A DNA stretch of 33,894 nucleotides from Candidatus Absconditabacterales bacterium (GTDB lineage Bacteria; Patescibacteriota; Gracilibacteria; Absconditabacterales; Absconditicoccaceae), in assembly GCA_937923605.1 (NCBI GenBank), contig CALDTY010000023.1, positions 1-33,894 on the forward strand. Direction: 5' to 3'. Both the position numbers and the translations under genes were made by a program. The notes below the pieces were generated by a model, which worked only from the letters and a program-made list of their open reading frames with translations, ran no database searches and was not told the DNA's origin. Positions 20,284-27,732 of this stretch are shown here, in pieces. The number at the start of each line of letters is the position of its first letter. The first letter of the stretch is position 1.

Positions 20284-20311
20284 TTGACATTTCATCAGTA
20301 AATAATATAAA
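20284..20311 (+). promoter_or_regulatory. promoter of the small membrane protein island
   Basis: TTGACA (20284-20289), 16-base spacer, TATAAA (20306-20311), 15 bases before the ATG at 20327. Sequence, spacing and distance to ATG are the same as for the lipoprotein gene at 22044. Confidence 0.6.
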
Positions 20312-20326
20312 AGAAAAAACAAAATC

Positions 20327-20625
20327 ATGATAATACCATATACACTAAGTTTTTTTGTGATTGCTTGCTATACAGCAATTGTCACATACATTTTACTAGT
20401 CGATCTTTAACAAATAAATATGTAAAAATATTTCTAAGAAGAATTTCATTCATTCTACCTTTTGTGCCAGGAATATTGATACTTTTCACATGCGGAAATA
20501 TTGTTTTTAGTAGTGTACAAATTACATATCAAAACTTATTTGTTTCAATTACATCAACGACGATATGCCTTCTTGTTTCTCCATTTATTGGCTGGAAATT
20601 TATATATAACCTAATAAAATCTTAA
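20327..20625 (+). pseudogene. frameshifted small membrane protein
   Basis: An ATG at 20327, correctly placed behind a good promoter, opens a hydrophobic reading frame (YTLSFFVIACYTAIVTYILLVDL) that hits TAA at 20408-20410. The -1 frame continues from there as LTNKYVKIFLRRISFILPF and further membrane helices to the TAA ending at 20625, with no plausible start of its own. Adding one T to the TTT at 20406-20408 would join both parts into a 99-residue protein with three to four helices. It may be a one-base deletion, a sequencing error or, less likely, a programmed shift at CTTTAAC. There is no in-frame TGA in either part. Confidence 0.5.
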
Positions 20626-20636
20626 AAGCAAACATT

Positions 20637-20984
20637 ATGAAGCATAACCTTATCTTAGAGTTTATATACATATGTATATGTTTCTTTGCTCTATCTGTTA
20701 TATTTCAAGCATTTCACAGATGGTGGGATTCATGCCTACAGAATCAATACACAAAAAGAGCTGCTATATTCTACTTTGGTGCTGTATTTGTTGTCACTCC
20801 AGGATGGATAGGTTTTCAATATTGTCTATCAATCTCTGGACTGAGAGATTCACAGCTTAGTACAACACTTCTGTTGGCCATAATACTGCCATCTACTATA
20901 GGAGTTAAATTTGGAAATTTATTATGTAATAAAATATTATCAAAACAAACATATGAAAATGAAACGAAGCATCGCGATGCCTAG
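20637..20984 (+). CDS. small polytopic membrane protein, unknown
   Basis: 115 residues with about three membrane helices (LEFIYICICFFALSVIFQAF, AAIFYFGAVFVVTPGWIGF, TTLLLAIILPSTIGVKFG) and short charged loops, ending in a charged tail (TYENETKHRDA). Not recognised. Six glycines are all GGN and the stop is TAG. It starts 11 bases after the frameshifted gene and overlaps the next gene by 32 bases, so the three form one unit of small membrane proteins. Confidence 0.55.
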   Translation: MKHNLILEFIYICICFFALSVIFQAFHRWWDSCLQNQYTKRAAIFYFGAVFVVTPGWIGFQYCLSISGLRDSQLSTTLLLAIILPSTIGVKFGNLLCNKILSKQTYENETKHRDA

Positions 20985-21294
20985 AAAGAAAACTAGTATT
21001 CGCGATAAAGTAAATAAGAAAATCAATAATGATCCAAATTTTTGGTTTAAATTATCGTTAATAGTCTTTGTTATTTGCTTTATGATCACATATTGCATTG
21101 AATGCAATCGCAGTCAAATAATAGTGACACCAATGAAGTTATTTATTGTATCTATCATACTTTTAGAAACTGGTTCTTTGGTTTATACCATAAGGAATTC
21201 TACCTCTACAGGACAATTCGAATATTGGATGACTAAAATGAATTTTATAGTTGGCCCTCTATACTTATTAGTCTTCATTTATAAAAATTTTTAA
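20953..21294 (+). CDS. small membrane protein, unknown
   Basis: 113 residues from ATG 20953; ATGs at 20959 and 20977 (MPRKKTS) are equally possible starts. A basic N-terminus (RKKTSIRDKVNKKINN) precedes three helices (FKLSLIVFVICFMITYCI, MKLFIVSIILLETGSLVYTI, MNFIVGPLYLLVFIYKNF). There is no in-frame TGA. It is the last gene of the small membrane protein group and is followed by a strong terminator. Function unknown. Confidence 0.55.
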   Translation: MKMKRSIAMPRKKTSIRDKVNKKINNDPNFWFKLSLIVFVICFMITYCIECNRSQIIVTPMKLFIVSIILLETGSLVYTIRNSTSTGQFEYWMTKMNFIVGPLYLLVFIYKNF

Positions 21295-21306
21295 ATTTAA
21301 AATTTG

Positions 21307-21336
21307 AAAGCCATACTGTTTGAGTATGGCTTTTTT
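21307..21336 (+). terminator. terminator of the membrane protein island
   Basis: An 11-bp perfect stem (21307-21317 with 21323-21333, loop GTTTG) with six T at 21331-21336. Confidence 0.85.
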
Positions 21337-21351
21337 GTATAGGTGATATAT

Positions 21352-21900
21352 TTAGTCAACTTCAGGCTGTGGTTTTGCACTTGTCATTAATGCAAGAACA
21401 AACTTATCTGCGAGTCTATTACGTTTTTGGAATTCATCAGATGACATGAACACAACATTCACAATCTCAATTAAATACTTACGAAAGATAAGTGTAATTT
21501 GTTCTTTCATCTCCGGTATCTTCGATTTAGCTTTTGCATCATGTACAATAACGAGATCCATATCAAAATCATTTCCAAACAATTTTCACAAAAAATATTT
21601 ATCTACATCAGGAGATAAACTTTCGAAGTATGCTGATATATCAAACTTGAGAGTATATAAGAAAATATTTTTTATGTATTCATCAATACCATCTATCATA
21701 TAAATAGATCGCCTATTATTATCCTTAACTACACGAATTACTCAAGCTTCGTCCAATTGGTCAATTTGTTTCTTTATAGCAGGAAATGACCGAGTCAATT
21801 CAGTTTCAAACGCACGGACAGAAATTCATTGCCTACGAAAGACAAGGTATTTTAATATGTCTGTTTTAGTTCTTGATCAGAACAGTTTTTCGAGATTCAT
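21352..21900 (-). CDS. winged-helix regulator with nucleotidyltransferase-like domain
   Basis: 182 residues. The N-terminal LFGSRTKTDILKYLVFRRQG and FPAIKKQIDQLDEAGVIRVVKDNNRRSIYMI form a winged helix-turn-helix. The C-terminal half contains GKLFGNDFDMDLVIVHDAKA, which resembles the G-S-x(9)-D-x-D loop of minimal nucleotidyltransferases, but the conserved GS is replaced by FGN, so activity is uncertain. Such fusions occur in CPR genomes as small DNA-binding proteins, sometimes related to toxin-antitoxin regulation. TGA-coded glycines (three or more) show that it is a native gene between two standard-code patches. The target is unknown. Confidence 0.65.
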
Positions 21901-22000
21901 GATGACGTAATGACTCAATGTTCCTTAGAATAGGAATATCAACAAGATAATCAAGGTGGTTACTTTTGCTTACCAACCAAACTAAAAATAATGCAAACTA

Positions 22001-22028
22001 TTGACAATGTAAAATAAATAGTTATAAA
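22001..22028 (+). promoter_or_regulatory. promoter of the lipoprotein gene
   Basis: TTGACA (22001-22006), 16-base spacer, TATAAA (22023-22028); the ATG follows 15 bases after the -10 box, implying a leader of under ten bases. Confidence 0.6.
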
Positions 22029-22043
22029 TAAAAAAACAAAAAA

Positions 22044-22400
22044 ATGAAATTAGAAAAAATCTTACTATTTACCCTAATATTACTATTATTTTCTTGCAAA
22101 AAAGAATCGCCAAAAAAGACTGTAGTAAAAGATTGTGCACTAGAAGAAGTGACACTAAAAGTGGAATATGTTACAGGCAGACTGGATACGATAAAGATCA
22201 ACATGCCAGTTAATTCTAAATTAGCTGTAGTAACAGATGACGGATCTTACTGGCTAAATTGTTACTTCAAAAATGAATCTTGTGTACCTAAGGTGCAAGA
22301 AAAAGGAAATGGATATGTCATGTATCAAAATAGATTCTTTAGAGGCACATCTCATTTCTACTTTAAAATTCCTGCCATTATAAACTATGAGAAAATTTAA
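22044..22400 (+). CDS. small lipoprotein, standard-code style (probable acquired gene)
   Basis: 118 residues. The N-terminus MKLEKILLFTLILLLFSCKKE is a lipoprotein signal with lipobox L-F-S-C (lipid-bearing Cys at residue 17), of the type common in Bacteroidota. The mature domain has beta-strands (EVTLKVEYVTGRLDTIKIN, LAVVTDDGSYWLNCYF, FYFKIPAI) and is of unknown function; it would sit on a membrane surface. The five glycines are all GGN. The leader is A-rich and has no SD. The gene stands alone between the regulator and glyA. Confidence 0.65.
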   Translation: MKLEKILLFTLILLLFSCKKESPKKTVVKDCALEEVTLKVEYVTGRLDTIKINMPVNSKLAVVTDDGSYWLNCYFKNESCVPKVQEKGNGYVMYQNRFFRGTSHFYFKIPAIINYEKI

Positions 22401-22409
22401 CTCATGTAA

Positions 22410-22441
22410 AAAAAGTTCACTACAATTGTAGTGAACTTTTT
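22410..22441. terminator. bidirectional terminator between lipoprotein gene and glyA
   Basis: A perfect 32-base palindrome (22410-22425 with 22426-22441) with A and T ends serves the converging genes on both strands. Confidence 0.85.
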
Positions 22442-22447
22442 AAATTT

Positions 22448-23737
22448 CTATAAAGATGGACTTGGAAACGCTGCACTCATTTGTTCAACTTCTTTTTGCA
22501 ATGTAGATAATACTTCTTGATTGTCGTGATTTTTGAAGGCCTTATCCATTCGTCCTACCACTGTTTTTATTTGGTCATCCTTGAGTCATCTTGTTGTCAT
22601 AGCTGGCGTTCCAATTCTAAGTCATGAAGGCCTGTATGGTGGATTTGGGTCATCTGGAATTGTACTTTTACTAGTACTTATTCAAATTTCATCAAGTGCG
22701 TTTTCTACAATTGTTCAGTTCAAATTAGTTTCAGAAAAATCAACTACTATCATATGATTGTCAGTACCTCATGTAACTAACTTATATCCGAGATTCAAAA
22801 ATTCTTCAGCCATAACTTTTGCATTTTTCAACGTCTGCTCAGCATACATTTTAAAGTCTGGTTGAGTAGTTTCATGTAAAGCCACAGCTATTCATGCTAT
22901 TGTATTCATATGTGGTCATCATTGAACGCCTGGAAACACTGCTCTATCTATACGTGTTGGAATATTTTCTATAGTGTCATCTGGTTTCTTAAGCGGATTA
23001 CTCACTGTTCATTTACTTAAAATTAATGATCCTCTTGGTCCTCTGAGAGACTTATGTGTCGTTGTCATCATTACTTGAAATCCAGCATCAAATGGATTTG
23101 CTAAAACACCTGCAGCAATCAATCATCATATATGTGACATATCTGCCATCGCTACCGCTCAGACTTCTTGGGCAATTTCTGCGAACTTCTCATACTCCAA
23201 TTCTCTAGGATATGCGCTAAATCAAGCTAATATTATTTTTGGTTTATACTCATGAGCCATCTTTCTAATGAGATCAAAATCAATTTCTCATGTAGAAGTA
23301 TCTTTCATCCCATAACGAACGAAATTGAATATTTTTCACATGAACGTGACAGGATGACCATGAGTAAGATGACCTCAGTGGGTTAGATCCATTCCTAAAA
23401 CTGTATCACCTGGCTCCAACAATCATGCATATATACAGACATTTGCCGCAGCTCCACTTAGAGCTTGTGCATTTGCATGATCACACCTAAAAATTGCTTT
23501 TGCTCTATCTATTGTCAGTTGTTCCAATTTGTCAGTATTCTCTTGTCCTCAGTAATATCTACGTCAAGGGGTTCCTTCACTGTATTTATTTGCAAACACA
23601 CTTGATTGTGCTGCTAAAACTGCTTTTGATTGATAATTTTCACTTGCTATAAACTCCATTCACGTAGCTTGCCTTTGTTGTTCTGCAATTACTAGATTGA
23701 AAATATCAGCATCGACTGATTGAATTTCTTGAATCAT
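22448..23737 (-). CDS. glyA: serine hydroxymethyltransferase
   Basis: 429 residues, normal length. This PLP enzyme interconverts serine and glycine with tetrahydrofolate. Landmarks are [92 protein letters not shown] with the PLP lysine at about residue 229, VFPGVQGGPHMNTIAG and the C-terminal [11 protein letters not shown]. Many of these glycines are TGA. It converges with the lipoprotein gene. In a cell that spends an extra codon on glycine, glyA is a sensible gene to retain, but it is common in bacteria anyway. Confidence 0.96.
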
Positions 23738-23836
23738 ATATTTACATAAGAGACTAAAAATAAGGTGACTCATACTTTGTATGCATATACCAAAGAAAAA
23801 AAAGAGATTTTAAGTGAATAAATCTAACAAAAGAAA

Positions 23837-23864
23837 TTGAAAATTAATTATGAACTACTATAGT
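23837..23864 (+). promoter_or_regulatory. promoter of the Cys-rich DoxX gene
   Basis: TTGAAA (23837-23842), a 16-base spacer and TATAGT (23859-23864), 34 bases before the ATG. Confidence 0.5.
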
Positions 23865-23898
23865 GACCTTAAGATTTTTATTATTGTATTTACTTTAA

Positions 23899-24474
23899 AT
23901 GAAAAATTATTCTCCACGATGTGGTAAAGTTATGTGAGTGATCCGTATTCTAACATGACTTGCAATGTTGTACTTTTGAATTTCAAAACTATGATGATGA
24001 TCTGAAGGAATGTCTCAGCTGTGAGGCGCAGCTCCTGCATTATTACCATTTCTCTGATTTCTTTCAAACGCCGTTCGATGACGAATTGCTACTATTGGTG
24101 AGATCCTAGCATGAATTCTTCTTATCTCTTGATGTAGAATTTTAAGTAGATCTGGCGCAATTCTTACAATATTAATTATGATATTTGCTTGGAATGCAGT
24201 TTGATTCAATACAAATTTAATTTTAGTAACAATTTGAGCACTTGCAGTATTAGCTTGTGGACCTTGATGTTGGAAAATATGTGGTAAATGATGTCCATGT
24301 AACAAATGATGATGTAAAGACTGAGCATGTTCTATGGGAGCATGTGTATGATGTGGATGTAAAGACTGAAGTTGTGGTTGTGACAAAAGCAAATCGAGCT
24401 GTTGATCATGCAAAGATTGAGATTGTAAGTGTGGATGAGGATCATGTGACATAACATCACAAAAAGACGCTTAA
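23899..24474 (+). CDS. DoxX-family membrane protein with metallothionein-like Cys-rich tail
   Basis: 191 residues. The first 120 form a four-helix DoxX-type membrane domain (VIRILTGLAMLYFGISKLGG, IATIGEILAGILLISG, ILTILIMIFAWNAVGF, LVTIGALAVLACG). The last 70 residues hold about 17 Cys and a similar number of Gly in CxC, CxxxC and CKDGxC patterns (GCPCNKGGCKDGACSM, CGCKDGSCGCDKSKSSC), with Lys and Asp but no His. This looks like a metallothionein-type metal-binding tail on the end of a membrane protein. About half of the tail glycines are TGA, so the protein is invisible to a standard-code reading. DoxX proteins are linked to redox or thiol stress; metal sequestration is inference. A terminator follows, then a paralogue. 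Confidence 0.72.
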
Positions 24475-24500
24475 GAACAATGTAATTACTAGATACTATC

Positions 24501-24530
24501 AAAAAATCACTCACCACGAGTGATTTTTTT
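24501..24530. terminator. terminator after the Cys-rich DoxX gene
   Basis: A 12-bp perfect stem (24501-24512 with 24518-24529, loop ACCAC) with A-run and T-run ends. Confidence 0.85.
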
Positions 24531-24641
24531 GTTTTTGTAAAGCATACACTACCGAAACAAGCATAATACTACTTGAAAATCATCACATTTTAACGTTAAT
24601 CATAAGGTATACATTTTTTATTTATTTTATACGTTTATATT

Positions 24642-25541
24642 ATGCAAAAAATACTTTGAATAATCCGTGTTGTAGCTGGTATATTATTATTACTAGCTTG
24701 ACTAGCTAAATTTGGTGGGATGCCATGAAATATTGATTTCGTAGGTTGAGCTGCAGGACAACTACTTCCTTTCTTAGAAATTATTCCAAATACTATTTGG
24801 TTTTGGATTGCTACACTGGGTGAAATACTAGCTGGTGCTGCTCTTATCTTATGATACAAAACAAGAAATGCTGCATTAATTGCTGCTGTCATCATGATAT
24901 TTGCGTGGAATGCAACAGGATGGGGAATGGATCCAAAATTACTATTCATTCTAATATGATCACTTCTGACACTATTTATGTGAGCATGAGACTTTTCGTT
25001 AGACAAGATGCTTTGATGAGCTCTTAGTACTGCTACAGGAGCAGTAGGTAGCGTAGCTGGTTGAATCACAGATGTTGCCAAGGGTGCTGTAGACGCTGCT
25101 GGTTCTGTTGCTAGTTGAGCTGTAGACGCTGCTGGTTCTGTTGCTTGATGAGTTGCTGACGCTGCTGGTTCTGTTGCTTGATGAGCACTAGATGCTGCTG
25201 GTTCTGTTGCTAGTTGAGCTGTAGACGCTGCTGGTTCTGTTGCTTGATGAGTTGCTGACGCTGCTGGTTCTGTTGCTTGATGAGCACTAGATGCCGTTAA
25301 GTGAGCTTGATGATTAGCATGAGGTTTGATGTGATGAGTTGCGGATATGGCTTGATGAGCTATAGATAAAGCTTGAGATATGGCAAAAGGTGCTGTATCT
25401 GCAGTTGCAGATAAAGTAGATGCTGCTACATGATGAGTTGCAAGCTGAATTATTGATAAAGTAGAAGAGGTCGCTTGAGATATGATTGACAAAGCAGAAG
25501 ATGTTGTCGAAGATATGGTTGATTGAGAAGAAGAAAAGTAA
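24642..25541 (+). CDS. DoxX-family membrane protein with 11-residue amphipathic repeat tail
   Basis: 299 residues. Residues 1-120 are a DoxX domain paralogous to the gene just upstream (shared ATLGEILAGAALILG and MIFAWNATGWG; helices at the start IIRVVAGILLLLAGLAKFGG and LLFILIGSLLTLFMGAG). The remaining 180 residues are an Ala/Gly/Val/Asp-rich tail with an 11-residue period (GAVDAAGSVAS, GGVADAAGSVA, GALDAAGSVA), becoming more charged toward the end (DKVEEVAGDMIDKAEDVVEDM). Hendecad repeats form extended amphipathic helices that lie on membranes or pack as coiled coils, as in LEA, synuclein or phasin-like proteins. About two glycines per unit, many TGA. The reverse strand shows a long spurious frame. 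Confidence 0.72.
25086..25295 (+). repeat. in-frame 33-bp tandem repeat
   Basis: Six near-identical 33-base units (25086-25283) plus a 12-base partial unit. All share a core encoding DAAGSVA and differ at the edges. The edge variants recur every three units, so units 2-4 and 5-7 form a 99-base higher-order repeat, implying a recent duplication of a three-unit block. It codes the tail of the second DoxX protein. Confidence 0.9.
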
Positions 25542-25562
25542 AAATACTATAGCTAAAAGAAG

Positions 25563-25592
25563 AAAACCACTACTATACAGTAGTGGTTTTTT
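25563..25592 (+). terminator. terminator after the repeat-tailed DoxX gene
   Basis: A 12-bp perfect stem (25563-25574 with 25579-25590, loop ATAC) ending in T. Confidence 0.8.
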
Positions 25593-25595
25593 ATA

Positions 25596-25623
25596 TTGAC
25601 TTTATTTATATTTATAATATAAA
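25596..25623 (+). promoter_or_regulatory. promoter of the gene at 25659
   Basis: TTGACT (25596-25601), 16-base spacer, TATAAA (25618-25623), 35 bases before the ATG. Confidence 0.5.
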
Positions 25624-25658
25624 GATGTGTACTGATTTTACTATATATCCACTCACCT

Positions 25659-26597
25659 ATGAATTCTGAATTTAATAAACCATCTCAATATTTAACTGAG
25701 TACTCTCAACCAGAATGACTCCGTTTAAGAAAGGAGTTTGAGGAAGATGACATCAAAATTCTTTTCGAGTTGTTTGAAAAACTAAATGATCTAGCAAGTA
25801 TAGATAAAAAAAGTGATCGAGAAAAATTAATTAAACCATATCAGGGAAAGCTTCAGCCCGACATGTATGAAGTTCTAAAAAATAAACCTGATGATTTATC
25901 TAATGCTTACGACATTCAATGATACTACTCAAGCAAATTTTTTGAAAACCAAGATAGTTTAAGATCATACTTTGAAGAACGTGACATAGAAAAGAAACGT
26001 AATGATAGGAGAAAATTCATTGGTAAAATCTGACTTACAACAGCTGGTGTTCTAGCTACAGGTTTTGGTACATTCAAATGAGTTAATCGACTTTTTTCAG
26101 AAAAACCAAAAGAACCAAATACAACAGAAAATCAACATAATGAAATACTAGATAATAAAGAATCAGGCTATTTTCTTGCTGACCAGTCTACACTTGACTG
26201 GTACAATGAAACTAAAAAAGATATATCTTGATATAAGAATTCACAAATTGTTTATCAAGATCCTAATGACGATACTTCATGGTATATATTAACTACCTCT
26301 AGAAAGAGAATTAGTTTTAAAAAAGGTCTATGAACAAGAAAAGTTGCTTCATCAACTCATATTGAGTGATTACTAAAGTCTTATCGTCTTGAAATCAAAT
26401 CTAGTGAATTACAATGATGAACCAATAATTTTATCAAGATATATGTCACCTGAAGTAAATCAGAAGAAAAAGAAATTAAGAATGAAGAAGACTTTCAAGA
26501 ATTTCTTCCAGACATCATCAATGACTTTAGCTCTATAAGACTTGCCAAGAAAAACAAACTAAAAAAAGAACTAGAAGATAATATCAGATCTAAATAA
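25659..26597 (+). CDS. single-span membrane protein of unknown function
   Basis: 312 residues, unrecognised. The N-terminal 120 residues are charged and helical, likely cytosolic (RLRKEFEEDDIKILFELFEKLNDLASI). A single membrane helix follows at about 125-145 (FIGKIGLTTAGVLATGFGTFKG), preceded by a strongly basic stretch (EKKRNDRRK). The C-terminal domain of about 160 residues (ESGYFLADQSTLDWYNETKKD, DTSWYILTTSRKRISFKKGL, GTNNFIKIYVTGSKS) appears to be a mixed alpha/beta extracytoplasmic domain. Glycines are mostly TGA. It has its own promoter and a strong terminator, so it is monocistronic. Confidence 0.6.
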
Positions 26598-26602
26598 AAG
26601 AT

Positions 26603-26633
26603 AAAAAGCCTCTCAAACATGAGAGGCTTTTTT
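26603..26633 (+). terminator. terminator after the gene at 25659
   Basis: A 13-bp perfect stem (26603-26615 with 26620-26632, loop AACA) with a T run. Confidence 0.85.
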
Positions 26634-26654
26634 AATACTTTATTATTGTTCTTT

Positions 26655-27017
26655 TTAACTGCGGACTATTCTCAAACCAGATAGATTATAATCTCTTAAA
26701 ATACTATTTACCTCTGGAGCTCTTAGTTGTATATCAGCATGATCATTGATTAAATCTTGCATATGTCCTCTAAACTGTTCAAGATGAAACTTTCTGTCTT
26801 CACTAAATTTTGTCGATTGTTCTTGATTTTTTGCTTTTAATGCATCATGTTCAAGAGATTCTAGAACTCTTTTTGTCCTTCTCACTAGAGTTTCATATTC
26901 AGCTAAGAAATGTATCCCAAGTACTTCAGAAACAACTCTTCGTGAAAGAACAGTATCTAAGAGAAACATGATAATAAGTGCTTTTCTTAGATCAGATTTT
27001 TTAAGTTTAATTTTCAT
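26655..27017 (-). CDS. small helical protein, second gene of a standard-code pair
   Basis: 120 residues, not recognised. It is basic and almost all helical, with coiled-coil potential in the middle (EYETLVRRTKRVLESLEHDALKAKN). The beginning (KSDLRKALIIMFLLDTVLSRRVVSEVLG) resembles a small helix-turn-helix or helical bundle, but no family is clear. Its ATG overlaps the TGA that ends the gene upstream (ATGA), the classical coupled arrangement of two-gene operons such as toxin-antitoxin or regulator-effector pairs. No in-frame TGA; three glycines, all GGN. It converges with the gene ending at 26597. Confidence 0.55.
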   Translation of the reverse strand: MKIKLKKSDLRKALIIMFLLDTVLSRRVVSEVLGIHFLAEYETLVRRTKRVLESLEHDALKAKNQEQSTKFSEDRKFHLEQFRGHMQDLINDHADIQLRAPEVNSILRDYNLSGLRIVRS

Positions 27018-27505
27018 GTTTTTATGTTAAGTTTAGATAAGAAGTTTTTCGACTGTTCCTCATTCAGAGTACTTGAACTACAAACATGAGCTACTATATG
27101 TGAATAATTTGTATACCAACTATTGATAAAATATTTATCAAGTATTTCAGGCTGTTCAATTGGTTGATTCGTTTTCTCACATATTGGTGGCTCAGATAAT
27201 ATGAAATCTACACCTGGCAAACTAAATACCTTTTGTTCCTTAAAGTGTATTGAGCGATTATCTAAATCCATTTTAACATTAATACTTGAATTAGGGTATC
27301 CAAAATATGAACGGCTAGTTATATTTATACATGCCGAACTTTTGAAGATAGCTGCGCCAGCCGAAGTATTTTCTTCAAGTTCGAATAGGATTTTCCATAA
27401 GATTAAAAAATGATTTCTGATTGTCTCAAGAGATATATTCACCCCCCCACTTTTCAAAAAGTGCTTACGGTAGAAATTATAATTTCTACATCTATTTATG
27501 TTCAT
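27014..27505 (-). CDS. unknown protein, first gene of a standard-code pair, ends with TGA
   Basis: 163 residues when TGA is a stop. It starts MNINRCRNYNFYRKHFLKSGG and continues with helical then strand-rich parts (HFLILWKILFELEEN, CINITSRSYFGYP, SINVKMDLDNRSIHF), ending in a helical stretch. All five glycines are GGN. Its closing TGA (27014-27016) overlaps the next ATG. If the host reads TGA as glycine, the protein gains nine residues and ends at a TAA at 26987-26989. A short upstream frame (27566-27673) resembles its first 35 residues, suggesting a partial duplication. Function unknown. Confidence 0.55.
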   Translation of the reverse strand: MNINRCRNYNFYRKHFLKSGGVNISLETIRNHFLILWKILFELEENTSAGAAIFKSSACINITSRSYFGYPNSSINVKMDLDNRSIHFKEQKVFSLPGVDFILSEPPICEKTNQPIEQPEILDKYFINSWYTNYSHIVAHVCSSSTLNEEQSKNFLSKLNIKT

Positions 27506-27565
27506 ACGATCTTATTTTGTTTATGAAATGAGTTTAGTAGTTTCGTTCAATTTAAGTAGATGACT

Positions 27566-27673
27566 CTAAAGCAGTGAAAGATGTTGTTCAGATGTCTCCT
27601 TGGACAAACTTTTCCAACCGTTTTTCAAAAATCTCATATAATAAAAGTTAAAGTTCCTGCATTCTCTATACAT
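27566..27673 (-). pseudogene. truncated N-terminal copy of the gene at 27014-27505
   Basis: A 35-codon frame begins MYRECRNFNFYYMRFLKNG and ends SEQHLSLL before TAG. It matches the start of the downstream gene in CRN(F/Y)NFY, RFLKxG/HFLKSG, SLET/SKET and HLSLL/HFLIL at the same spacing, then stops. It is probably the remnant of a duplicated gene. The rest of the gap (27506-27732) shows nothing else convincing. Confidence 0.45.
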
Positions 27674-27732
27674 AATTTTTCTGTTTTTATTTTATATGTA
27701 TTTTGTGCGACTTAGCAAGTTCTAAGAATATC

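Noticed and set aside
24015-24452. Minus-strand His/Gln/Leu-rich frame resembling a metal-binding low-complexity protein.
   Set aside because: Complement of the Cys/Gly-rich tail; the plus-strand reading has a complete DoxX domain, proper promoter and terminator.
25086-25295. Regular 33-base repeats considered as a CRISPR array.
   Set aside because: There are no spacers; the units are directly adjacent and in frame within a coding sequence, and no cas genes are nearby.
24635-25492. Long minus-strand standard-code frame rich in Ala, Ser and Thr (285 codons).
   Set aside because: It is the antisense of the Gly/Ala repeat tail of the second DoxX protein; its codons mirror the 33-bp repeat and it lacks any domain.
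13141-27673. UGA-free genes explained only as highly expressed genes with codon bias.
   Set aside because: Even L1 and L11 keep some UGA glycines, and the island genes look like secreted or unknown accessory genes, not highly expressed ones. It cannot be fully excluded for the smallest genes.
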